DNA of 16,891 bases from Paraglomus occultum (lineage: Eukaryota > Glomeromycota > Glomeromycetes > Paraglomerales > Paraglomeraceae), in assembly GCA_910592205.1 (NCBI GenBank), contig CAJVPJ010000776.1, forward strand, positions 1-16,891. The letters are read 5' to 3'. The position numbers and the translations under genes were made by a program. A model generated the notes under the pieces. It did not search any database and was not told the DNA's origin. It saw only the letters and a list, made by a program, of their open reading frames with translations. This document shows positions 9,268-16,745 of this stretch, piece by piece (the stretch's first letter is position 1; each line of letters starts with the position of its first letter).

Positions 9268-9352
9268 TTAGTATTCATAATAATATACAACTATGTAATT
9301 ATTGCCAACCCCTTACTTTTGTGCATGTAATAAACTTTTTCAAAAAACGCGT

Positions 9353-9378
9353 CTATTATCATACGCGTATGATTATAG
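9353..9378. repeat. 26-bp near-perfect palindrome with ACGCGT core
   Basis: CTATTATCATACG is followed directly by CGTATGATTATAG. The two 13-base halves are reverse complements with one mismatch and no spacer. Another ACGCGT lies just before it (9347-9352). It could be a dimeric protein-binding site; no adjacent gene supports a specific role. Confidence 0.7.
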
Positions 9379-9475
9379 TAAGTATTGTTATGCTTCTTAT
9401 ACCAAGATGCAGCACCATCTGATGTAATCATCTGTCCCATACTGATGGTTACATAGTAATTTATAATTGCCATTG

Positions 9476-9796
9476 GTTGATATTATTTCTGTATTTGGGA
9501 TAGAAACAAAAGTGAACATTTTATTATGGGATATAAATGAGAGGCTGATTATGACGTGGCTGTATTGACCAGTGTGACTAATAACATTTTAAAAGTAATG
9601 ATGGTGCTCATTCATAACCTACCAGAATGTGATGAATATAAACCATAACAGAATTAATATATGTAGGATTAGCGAGCGATGTTGTGTAAAGAGTATTATA
9701 GAGGAATTGAAAATAGAGACACCGTTACAAACCGGTTACCGAACAACAGGGGAAACGAACCTACTGCGAAGAATGATGCCGGGGTTTAATATATAA
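9476..9796 (+). pseudogene. Broken coding-like stretch including a 54-aa ORF
   Basis: Three overlapping plus-strand frames each read like protein. At 9476-9568 there is SVFGIETKVNILLWDINERL. At 9541-9648 there is EADYDVAVLTSVTNNILKVM, then IHNLPECDEYKP. At 9632-9796 an ATG-started 54-codon ORF includes ERCCVKSIIEELKIETPLQT and GYRTTGETNLLRRMMPGFNI. The relay of frames suggests one gene broken by two indels, although the last ORF could stand alone. I recognise no family. The opposite strand offers nothing better across the whole stretch. Confidence 0.3.
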
Positions 9797-9806
9797 AAAC
9801 ATTATT

Positions 9807-9947
9807 ATGAAACTAATTTACATTAAATCCACTATGGAAGGCGTAAATGAATTGATAGAGAAAAAGGGAAGGGAAATAAAGACGATAATAGCATTGATTA
9901 TAATGTATAGCATAGATTTCACTAGTACTAGAACGACTAAAGAATAG
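9807..9947 (+). CDS. Small ORF (46 aa), doubtful
   Basis: ATG at 9807 to TAG at 9945. The protein begins MKLIYIKSTMEGVNELIEKK, has a hydrophobic middle (TIIALIIMY) and ends in a Ser/Thr-rich tail. It lies 10 bp after the previous coding-like stretch and may be part of the same remnant. The opposite strand over 10058-9813 is also open (AWEEILGHKAINEYNLFF), so the strand is uncertain. Confidence 0.2.
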   Translation: MKLIYIKSTMEGVNELIEKKGREIKTIIALIIMYSIDFTSTRTTKE

Positions 9948-10242
9948 GTTATATTCATTAATGGCTTTGTGTCCGAGTATTTCCTCCCATGCAATCGCTC
10001 TAGTGAATATGCAAATATACTGTATATGCTTTGTTTTTAACGAATAATAAAGAGACAAAAGGCAGTCGTTAAGCCTGTAGAAAAAAATTTAATTGATTCT
10101 TATAGAGCATTGTTTTCATATGATCTGTCCTGTATCAATATCGTAAATATGCCTTCTTGATTTTTTGCAATTGATATTGTCTCCATAAAAATTTCGACCC
10201 AAAAAATTTTTTTGTTAGTGCTTTATCGAATCTTTTTTTGTC
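9948..10242. other. AT-rich 5' flank of the spliced pseudogene
   Basis: No coding text accepted on the plus strand. The 60 bases before the ATG at 10243 are runs of A and T (aaaaaatttttttg and cgaatctttttttgtc), typical of a fungal 5' flank. Confidence 0.3.
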
Positions 10243-10491
10243 ATGCCTCCAAAACGAAACGTCGAAGACGAACGTGAGGACGCTCCACGGCGATCCAACT
10301 TGCCAGAGACGACTCGGTCCTCGCAGCGGGGGGCGCCAGTGATCTTAGACTCTGTCCCGGTTCTGGTGATAGTTATGACTTGGATCGCCTCCCTTTTTCG
10401 GCCTCTCTGTTCAAGAACTCCCACATTGAGATATTGAGAGTGAGAGTCAGCCCAGCATCTGCTGAGAGCGATGTTATACCAACAGTTGAAG

Positions 10492-10553
10492 GTACGAGTT
10501 ACATTATATTAATAGTCCTCTCAGCGAACACATAATTATTTAATAATTTCAAG
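10492..10553 (+). other. Intron 1 of the decayed gene (62 nt)
   Basis: GAAG|GTACGAG at the 5' end and AATTTCAAG at the 3' end. Joining leaves the exons one base out of phase, which I attribute to an indel. Confidence 0.5.
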
Positions 10554-10789
10554 CACGAGCATTCCAGAAGAATATGTTTTTCCCAATATCAACCGTGAAA
10601 TGCTCGAACATCCAAGATTCGATGTTGAGAATATTGGTGGGAATAAGAACGTTCGCACATTCTTGCGAACTTGCATGATGTCGTGCAGAATGGCATGCAT
10701 GTGGTGGGTACCGACGAAACGTTCACTGATACGCTTGTGGACGGTCTACTGCGCATCGTTGAGCTGGATGGCTGGCCATTAAGGATCAG

Positions 10790-10864
10790 GTCAGTATCTG
10801 AGTTTGTGTCCTGTTTTGACAAATAGACATATAATGCTTCTAAAGTTACATTTTAAAAATCCAG
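10790..10864 (+). other. Intron 2 of the decayed gene (75 nt)
   Basis: CAG|GTCAGT donor and AAAAATCCAG acceptor. The join GGCTGGCCATTAAGGATCAG|GAATTATCCC is in phase and makes one continuous domain text across the junction, which is the best evidence for splicing in the window. Confidence 0.65.
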
Positions 10865-10963
10865 GAATTATCCCTTATGCAGATTATACATTGCCGATTC
10901 GCCCCGTGTATCGTCGGATCCTGAATTTGTAGTAAAGAAAAAAAAATAATCTCCGTTGTGGTA

Positions 10964-11032
10964 GTCGATGCATGTGGATTGTGGCCGTTTGAACAAAAGT
11001 TATTTTCGTCGTCTCAAGCAACTTTCTTACAG
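10964..11032 (+). other. Candidate intron 3 of the decayed gene (69 nt)
   Basis: Acceptor TTTCTTACAG at 11032. The donor is GT at 10964 (69 nt) or at 10961 (72 nt). The stretch is a multiple of three and stop-free, so it could instead be translated, but its reading (ACGLWPFEQKLFSSSQATFL) interrupts an apparent beta strand. Confidence 0.45.
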
Positions 11033-11382
11033 GATAAACATTTGCAAAACGTCAGACCAACCACTGGATTCGGAGAATCCCAGATCAGTGTCGCTTGCGC
11101 AATGAGAATATACGTAAAAAGGAATATCAATATTGGGATCAGACGTTATGGGCTATTCGTACAATTTCTCATTATGTTACGTTTTATAAGGCCGACATTC
11201 CTGCCGCGTATTGGAGAGAACTTGAAGATGGTGTGCCGCAAAATCTGTCTGTTGAGGTTCAAAGGTGGCCGCGTGAGAATACTTTGTCGTCCGGTTTCGA
11301 TCTCGCTCAACCGGCCGGAAGACAGGCTGTGTTGAAAGCTTTAGTCCAAATTCGGGAATCACTTTTAAACGACGATGACTGA

Positions 11383-11715
11383 ATAGCTATCTGATAGCTT
11401 CGTTTTTCTGTTTGTCGCTGGTTTTACATTCATTAATAGATACATTGCGGAAAGGCAAAGGGGAATTAGTTCCGAATGAAGAAGAATGGTTGATAGCGTA
11501 ATGGGGTCAATTAATTACTGTCTTTTTATGTAAAAATAAGTATTTTCATGCAATTTGCATTTCTCGACGAGATAAAATTACAATCTGTTGTAATGGACAA
11601 ACAACATGTCATTTCATGTGGAACCAATTATCAATTTGGTTTTTTATGAAATAAAGAGCTTAATAATAACCACAAACTAATAAAAATTATATGCAAGAGT
11701 ACCTGTATATGAAGA
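11383..11715. other. Spacer between two decayed genes
   Basis: About 330 bp of AT-rich DNA with no coding text seen on either strand. It holds AATAAA at about 11650-11655, which is not close enough to either remnant to assign. Confidence 0.4.
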
Positions 11716-13387
11716 ATGATAATTATAATGGTTCTACTGAATACAAAAGGCAATGCGTTTTTTGAATATAGGTTGCAATTGCGCTTGTTCCCGAGAGGGA
11801 AGTTTGCTGAATTACGTGAGATGTTTCAAGCTCTTTCTCGATCCGAGCAAGATATATTTTTAATGGCCCAACTAAAAACAATGAATGGTGGAGAAATAAC
11901 TGCCAGTCGACGTCTTAAAAAGAAAACGCGTGCTAATAAGCGAACTTTTTACTACACTGAGATCGCAATACGCCCCTTTGTATCTCAGTATGTTAGGAAT
12001 TGGTCGCACTCACTTCGAAAACGTCAGAAATCACCTAGCAACGCATGGTATCATACCGCGCGTTCACGGTAACGTAAAAAAAGTACCGCGATGGAAAACC
12101 AAAATAATTATTGATATCACCGTTGCTACCGCTGTGAAGAATTTTCTCGAGAACTATGCTGAAATTCACGGATTACCAAGTCCTGGTAGAAATGTCAATC
12201 GCATTATTCAATCGCTTACACTTTTGCCAACTGAACCGAGTTACAAATCAGTCTATCGTGATTTTATTGCAGGTCTTGAAAGCGATAGCACGTTGAAATA
12301 TGACGCATTTCGTAAGTTATGGCACCAATTAACGCCTTATATTCAAATCATGAGTCCACGAACGGGATTTATGTGACACGTGCCAACATTTTCGGAATAA
12401 TTTACAGTATAATGCTCGTAAGGAAGAAGAAGCGAAAGATTTACCAAAAGTACAAGGAACATTTAGTTAAGGCTAAATTAGAGAGAAACTATTACAACAA
12501 ACTACGAAATTAGTAGAACAATAAAGGAAATTGGTGATGATAATTACGTTGTAACAAGCGGTAAAGCTGATTATTGTAGCGTTGACGCGACCACTCATTA
12601 CAGTTACGATTGAGCGCAAAACGTTTACGTACCCAATTCCGATCAACAGGTAAGTAAAATTTATTATATCAGTCCGCGTAAAGAGCATTTGTTTGGTATC
12701 CAAGATGAAGTAGTACGCGAACAAATTAATTACGTTCTCGACGAAGACGAAATTATCGGCAAAGGTCCTAATGGTACACTGAGCATGGTATTTGATGGAA
12801 TAAAGAAATTGAATAAAGGGCAAAAGATTACTTATGATAACGCGGGACAACAGAATAAAAATAATGCGACTATCTGATTTTACTCGTATTTGGTAATTTG
12901 CGGTTACTATAAAAGTATCGAATTAAAATTTATGGTACCAGGACATACTAAATTCAAAGGTGACGGTAGTTTCGGACTGATTAAAAAAGCTCTATAGAAA
13001 GACAACGGTAAATTGCGTGGGTCATATTATTGAGGTTATAAAAAGATCAAGTACAGCGGGATTAAATAAAGCTCAGCGTTATGACAACGGAGAAGGTTTT
13101 CAATACTTAGATCTTAATTCTGTGTTGGGTATTTTCTTTAAGAAATTGAGTGATTTACAAAAATATGTATTCGAAGCAGCTCGACCTAGTATTGTCAAAA
13201 CTCAGCTGGTTGCTAATGGCGCTTTTACTGAATTTAATTTGTTAAAACTAGAAAAGCAAGTATTTCCAAAATTATCAAAGAAATTAAATCTTTTTCCATT
13301 CTCATACTAACCCCTCCTCTTTTTGATTATAAACGACAAGAATATTTTTATCATAATATTTGCCCATTTGTTAGAGATAATCTATAA
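11716..13387 (+). pseudogene. Transposase-like gene remnant (RNase H-like, resembles DUF7869 family)
   Basis: The remnant reads across several frames. The N-terminal part (11752-11950) has LREMFQALSRSEQDIFLMAQ and a basic linker. The second part (11960-12375) has GIGRTHFENVRNHLATHGII and KYDAFRKLWHQLTPYIQIMS. A Cys pair follows (12366 on, DLCDTCQHFRNNLQYNARKE), then KYKEHLVKAKLERNYYN. The core (12515-12995) carries THYSYD-stop-AQNVYVP, EHLFGIQDEVVREQINYVLD, ITYDNAGQQNKNNATI and MVPGHTKFKGDGSFGLIKK. The end (13017-13387) has GHIIEVIKRSSTAGLNKAQR, then LTPPLFDYKRQEY. From memory this layout, with DN-x-G-x-QNKNN and GHTKF, matches a widespread family of eukaryotic transposon-like proteins (DUF7869), with Asp residues as likely metal ligands. 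At least five frameshifts and two TGA codons disable it under the standard code. Confidence 0.6.
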
Positions 13388-13488
13388 TGATAATATTTCG
13401 GTTAACTGCAAATCCTATTACTTTATTAGTTTTTGTTTGTTTTATTAGTATTATATTTTTTATAATTCAATCTTTTAATATTAAAATC
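13387..13488 (+). other. In-frame hydrophobic upstream extension of the TGA-containing ORF
   Basis: An ATG at 13387 overlaps the last stop of the transposase-like remnant (TAATGA) and is in frame with the ORF at 13489. It would add 34 residues including a strong membrane-like segment (ITLLVFVCFISIIFFIIQSF). It may be chance AT-rich sequence, the true membrane-anchored start, or junction sequence created by insertion. Confidence 0.3.
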
Positions 13489-13896
13489 ATGACAAACCAA
13501 ATCAATATTTTAACCGGAGAGGAAATAAAAGAACTAATTGGTAATTTAAACCAAAATCCAAATGAAGCAGAGATAAGAGCAGTTATAGATTACTCTTGAC
13601 TTTGTCCTTATGCATCAAAACACTTAGATATAGAAGACAAAGAATTTAGAAAAAGTTTTGTTTATCCTATTTACATGCATAAAAATGCAGTATCTTGATG
13701 GGTAAAACCTGACGAAGTTAAAGGTTTACAGTCATTAATAACCAGTTTAGAGAAAGAGAGAAATGAATTGCTTGAAATAAATAAACAATTAGAAGCAGAA
13801 CAAAAAGTCTTGGAAGAAGCATTAGAATTAGAGGAAAACATTAAGGTAAAAGCAAAGAAAAAGATGACAACTTGGAAAAAGCTTCGAGAAAAATAG
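13489..13896 (+). CDS. Mollicutes-like ORF with TGA as Trp (about 135 aa), coiled coil
   Basis: From ATG at 13489 the frame runs 135 codons to TAG at 13894-13896, interrupted only by TGA at 13597 and 13696. Reading both as Trp gives natural text: IRAVIDYS-W-LCPYASKHLDIEDKEF and MHKNAVS-W-WVKPDEVKGL, where the second TGA is directly followed by TGG. The C-terminal half (from about residue 78) is a heptad-like coiled coil (SLEKERNELLEINKQLEAEQ and LEEALELEENIK). TGA as Trp is the code of Mycoplasma-like bacteria (translation table 4), which include the endobacteria of arbuscular mycorrhizal fungi. A shift near 13860 into frame 3 would continue the coil (EKDDNLEKASRKIEML), so the end may be damaged. 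No Shine-Dalgarno is obvious. Family unknown. In the fungal nucleus it could not be translated in full. Confidence 0.55.
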
Positions 13897-14150
13897 AGAT
13901 GCTAGGAAATTTTGTGGCATGGCAGAATTATTTAACAAACAAGCAACTTCAAAAATTGCCAACTTTGCCAAATACAAAGAAACAAAACAAATTTAAACTC
14001 CTAACTAACAAAATAAAAAACAGAATTAAGCAAGCAAAAGCAATAACTCAAGAGAAGTTCAACACTTACTATTACATCATACAAAAGGATATATATATAA
14101 TAATGAAGTTAGAATACCAAGCTATTGAGTTAAGAAGAGGCGATAAATAA
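13872..14150 (+). pseudogene. Continuation of the Mollicutes-like island, Lys/Gln-rich
   Basis: This frame starts inside the previous ORF and stays open to TAA at 14148-14150. It reads DDNLEKASRKIEMLGNFVAW, then a Lys/Asn/Gln-rich helix (KIKNRIKQAKAITQEKFNTY). Another frame (13920-13994) reads MAELFNKQATSKIANFAKYK, equally plausible, so at least one more shift may be present. It has no ATG start of its own. It is best taken as the shifted tail of the 13489 ORF or a second small endosymbiont gene; the composition is typical of AT-rich bacteria. Confidence 0.35.
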
Positions 14151-14437
14151 CATTGCAATTTTTGCTCTTTTGAAAAGAAAAAAGTTTAAATGCTACTTAC
14201 AAAATATTATTTTACAGTACCAGCAATAATGATTATAGTGACATTGCTTATATCCGTGTTGAATGCAAAAAGAATCTTGATGATGATGATGCTCTACCAT
14301 ATTGTAATGATTGTGGTCGAGCTATGAGAAAGAGAATAGATTGCTTCTGTGATTTAAGGAAAAATAAGCCATCAGTTAAAACTCCAACCATAATAATAAC
14401 AGAAATAATGGAGCTCAGAGTTATGTGGGTAGATTAG
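14147..14437 (+). pseudogene. Zinc-ribbon-like fragment in the Mollicutes-like island
   Basis: An open frame of 96 codons, allowing TGA at 14171, ends in TAG at 14435. The convincing part (about 14223-14385) reads NNDYSDIAYIRVECKKNLDD, DDALPYCNDCGRAMRKRIDC and FCDLRKNK. The four cysteines in C-x2-C...C-x-C spacing suggest a small zinc-binding ribbon. There is no clear start codon. It probably shifts at the (ATA)n run at 14390-14400 into the following ORF, which would add a coiled coil to the ribbon. No named family. Confidence 0.4.
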
Positions 14438-14643
14438 AACAACAAAACAAGTGCTAAGGAAGAATTAGTTCTCACTTGAAAGCCTTAGATGTTTCAAAGG
14501 ATTGACATGACAAACAAAAGCAAGCATTATTGGGTAAAATTCAAAGACTTGAAAATGGGGTTGAATTCTTCAGGAACAGCAGACTCAACATGATTGAAGT
14601 TAAAAATAATAAGAGATGACTTTGATTGAAATTAGAGAAGTAA
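14380..14643 (+). pseudogene. Mollicutes-like coiled-coil ORF with three in-frame TGA and one TAA
   Basis: After the stop at 14377 the frame runs 87 codons to TAA at 14641-14643. It contains TGA at 14503, 14617 and 14623 and one TAA at 14455. With TGA read as Trp the text is coherent: ISSHLKALDVSKD-W-HDKQKQALL, GKIQRLENGVEFFRNSRLNM, and KNNKR-W-L-W-LKLEK at the very end. The single TAA would be a true disabling mutation in either code. The start is presumably in the zinc-ribbon frame just upstream. Under the standard code the stretch would need four nonsense changes, three of them TGA. Confidence 0.5.
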
Positions 14644-14644
14644 T

Positions 14645-14782
14645 TTAAATTTTATAAGTAATTTTCTCGCTGTCTAGATATTGCTGGAGAGTTTGGGTAT
14701 CATTGATTTTAAAAATGTATGGAGCAATTTTTTCCACTTGTTTTTTTTAAAACGCTTCTAGTAGTGCTGTAATTCTTGGGTT
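14645..14782 (-). pseudogene. Short minus-strand coding-like fragment
   Basis: On the minus strand 14782-14645 reads NPRITALLEAF, then a TAA inside a run of A residues (14747-14749), then KKQVEKIAPYIFKINDTQTL and QQYLDSEKITYKI, ending in TAA at 14645. The quality of the text suggests a real protein tail, with the A-run causing the break. It converges tail to tail with the Mollicutes-like ORF (stop at 14643), with one base between. Family unknown; whether fungal or endosymbiont is undecided. Confidence 0.35.
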
Positions 14783-14970
14783 TCATAGTGAATTTAACGT
14801 AAATTAGTTTCATATTAATATATTTATATATAGAGGTAATCCTATATAATATATTAATTTTGTTATGGTTTATATTCATCACATTCTAGTATGGAATATC
14901 TTTACCAAAACATTTGTTATTTGTCAGAGATAAATTTAAAGACCCATGAATAATGAATAAGTTTTATGGG

Positions 14971-15183
14971 CTATAAAAATATATTATGGCAAAAGAATGA
15001 CTTGTAAAAAGCCTGTAAGCCTTTGAAAAAAAAACTGCTTAAAAGTTTATTGGTAGATACAGAAACCATTTTTTCTTTGACCCAAATGTCATGTTGAAGA
15101 TTTGGAAGCTTAACTTCCCAAGAATGAGCTGATATTCTACCAGTCTTAAAAAAAGTATTCAAAATATTGATAAAGTTTATCAT
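14971..15183 (-). pseudogene. Unrecognised coding-like ORF (70 aa)
   Basis: Minus strand, ATG at 15183 to a stop at 14971. The text looks like a real protein segment (KTGRISAHSWEVKLPNLQHD, IWVKEKMVSVSTNKLL, GLQAFYKSFFCHNIFL), and its Trp codons are TGG. It is short and lacks known motifs, and is probably a fragment of a dispersed fungal gene or transposon protein. Confidence 0.3.
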
Positions 15184-15243
15184 CTCTTAGCTATTCTATT
15201 GTACTATGCTAGGGGTGGTACTTTAGTCTGGTTTATATTTGTT

Positions 15244-15334
15244 GTATATAATTTGTGTCGCTATGTAATTTGTCGCAGAACCCCTAAAACGCAATTTATA
15301 TATAATTTGTGGCAGCACACCCTAGAACGCATAA
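15244..15334. repeat. Short tandem direct repeats (about 37-bp period)
   Basis: TATGTAATTTGTCGCAGAAC (15262 on, continuing CCCTAAAACGCA) is repeated at 15299 as TATATAATTTGTGGCAGCAC followed by ACCCTAGAACGCA. A partial unit, GTATATAATTTGTGTCGC, precedes at 15244-15261. The units are imperfect, suggesting an old tandem array or the edge of a dispersed element. Confidence 0.6.
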
Positions 15335-15576
15335 CCCCCAAACATGATTTACCCCCAGACAAGACGATGAACACTTTATTATTACATTACGTAAATTTCA
15401 ATTATAATTACAGCTTAAGAATTCTGACAGTTAGAACTTGTTTTGTGACAATAGTATGTTACATTCTGTTGAGCTATTCTACAACGACATCGACTACTAA
15501 GACATGCACTTTGACACATACATTTTGTCTGTCTACCAGACACTACATCAACTTTGCATTTTTGCAGCAAGTTCTT

Positions 15577-15792
15577 GTAAAATATGCTTTGAGTTACTAA
15601 ATACGTTAGGATAGTTCTTCTACTGGCTCGGCACATTATAGTAAAATACACTTTGAGTGACTGAATACGTTAGGATTTTCCATTGATGCGATGGTAAAAT
15701 ACAATTATATGAAAATGGCATTTCATTATAAAAATGCAATTCAAGGGACATATAGTTTGAAGAAATATGCTTTGATTTACTAAATGCGTTAG
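15577..15792. repeat. Three diverged copies of a 36-bp direct repeat
   Basis: Copy 1 (15577-15612) is GTAAAATATGCTTTGAGTTA then CTAAATACGTTAGGAT. Copy 2 (15641-15676) differs at about five positions, with a start-to-start distance of 64 bp. Copy 3 (about 15758-15792) is more diverged (AAATATGCTTTGATTTACTA then AATGCGTTAG). A partial GTAAAATAC occurs at about 15693. This is a decayed satellite or mobile-element remnant. Confidence 0.65.
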
Positions 15793-15980
15793 CTTGTTAG
15801 TGAGACCGCAAAATTCGCCTTTGTGTGTCCATGATATGAATTAAACAAATTGGTTTGAGTCTAATATTAAGTGCATTTATCATATATCAACTGTTAGTGT
15901 CCGAACGACTAATGGTACAACAGAAAATTGTCAGCCTCCAGCTGATTATTTCTAAATACGGATAAATCGTGTGATTTGGT
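15793..15980. other. Non-coding spacer
   Basis: No coding text or repeat seen between the 36-bp repeats and the zinc-knuckle remnant. Confidence 0.4.
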
Positions 15981-16744
15981 TTAGGCTCGTAGTATGCTGT
16001 TTACACTGTATTGTCTATTGTCGTTTTGACAATAAACTATATTAATATTTGAGAGTGGGGGAAGAAGATAAAGAAGGAAGATCATTAGTAATGTAATCTT
16101 GTTTATCAGATTCATTTGACGTTTGTGTCTTAAGAGCATGGATAGAAGATTGAGGAAATTTTGTGATAAGGATGTTACAGTAGTAGTAGAAGATTGAGGG
16201 TCTATTACTATATTCATAGTTGCTTGAGAGACATTTAGGTTAGTGTTAGTATTAGATTTATTTTGTGAGTTAGTAAATGCAGCATATTAATCGGTTTTCC
16301 TTGGGTTAGGACGTGGGTGAGAACGGAGAGGACAATTGCTATTCATAATTCATGTGGTCTTGTTTATGGCAGTAGAGGCAAATTGATGCAGAATTCAAAA
16401 ATGTAAGAGCAATTGAAGGATTAAGAATTGTTAGGTGTACTGGGATTTTCTTGTCTGGGATAAGTTCAACAACTGCATCCCATTTCGGAGTTAAGAAATT
16501 AGTATCAGAGATTAGAACAGGAGCAATTTCTTTAACAGTACATTGAGGGGAAAGAGCATTCGTGATTGCGTTAGTATTGTATCACGTGGCATAATGGGTG
16601 GACAATGTAAGTGAACTACTATGGAACGTCTAGGGACAGATTTGGGTGGAGTAAAGTAAATGCGTTTGTTATTGATAATGACAAAGCTTAAGGAGAGATA
16701 TTTTTCGTAAGTAGTAGCATCTTTGAAAGTGAGCTGGAGAAAGC
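15981..16744 (-). pseudogene. Retroelement gag/ORF1-like remnant with degenerate CCHC zinc knuckle
   Basis: Minus strand, read in three frames. Frame i (about 16744-16545) has FKDATTYEKYLSLSFVIINN, then TPPKSVPRRSIVVHLHCPP. Frame ii (about 16568-16339) has TPKWDAVVELIPDKKIPVHL, then CLYCHKQDHMNYE followed by TAG at 16341-16339. Frame iii continues CPLRSHPRPNPRKTD, a stop, then a Ser/Asn/Thr-rich tail to 15981. C-x2-C-x4-H followed four residues later by a lost Cys is the retroviral-type zinc knuckle, here with its last Cys displaced by a frameshift. Such single knuckles followed by a low-complexity tail occur in gag or LINE ORF1 proteins that bind nucleic acid. No reverse transcriptase is visible. 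At least two shifts and two stops make it dead. Confidence 0.45.
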
Positions 16745-16745
16745 G

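Larger units (their letters stand above)
8333..9475. other. Non-coding AT-rich DNA
   Basis: About 1.1 kb of very AT-rich sequence without a supportable gene. It contains a short TAA microsatellite and a 26-bp palindrome, listed separately. The minus-strand ORF at 9291-9473 and the plus-strand one at 9237-9422 read the same palindrome from both sides and are probably spurious. Confidence 0.5.
10243..11382 (+). pseudogene. Decayed multi-exon gene of an unnamed, probably Glomeromycotina-expanded family
   Basis: Exon text starts MPPKRNVEDEREDAPRRSNL in one frame, then shifts near 10355 to DSYDLDRLPFSASLFKNSHI. After a 62-nt intron come EYVFPNINREMLEHPRFDVE and, in another frame, VVGTDETFTDTLVDGLLRIV. 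A 75-nt intron leads in phase to PLCRLYIADSPRVSSDPEFV. A run of A residues near 10937-10947 shifts the frame before VVV. A third intron precedes DKHLQNVRPTTGFGESQI, and after one more shift the final exon reads ENIRKKEYQYWDQTLWAIRT ... QAVLKALVQIRESLLND, ending in TGA at 11380-11382. The VVV-x(0-1)-DK strand followed by GESQ recalls PD-(D/E)XK nuclease folds; that is a guess. At least four frameshifts make it a pseudogene. Its G+C is higher than its surroundings. I remember very similar Rhizophagus irregularis proteins but could not check. Confidence 0.6.

Noticed and set aside
9291-9473. 60-codon minus-strand ORF
   Set aside because: Spans the palindrome and AT-rich DNA; no motif, and mirrored by a similar plus-strand ORF.
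10589-10822. 77-codon minus-strand ORF
   Set aside because: Antisense to exon 2 of the spliced pseudogene and crosses its intron.
12473-12850. 125-codon minus-strand ORF
   Set aside because: Antisense to the conserved core of the transposase-like remnant; hydrophobic low-information text.
15199-15600. 133-codon plus-strand ORF
   Set aside because: TTG start, overlaps both direct-repeat families, Thr/Tyr/Cys-rich text with no motif.
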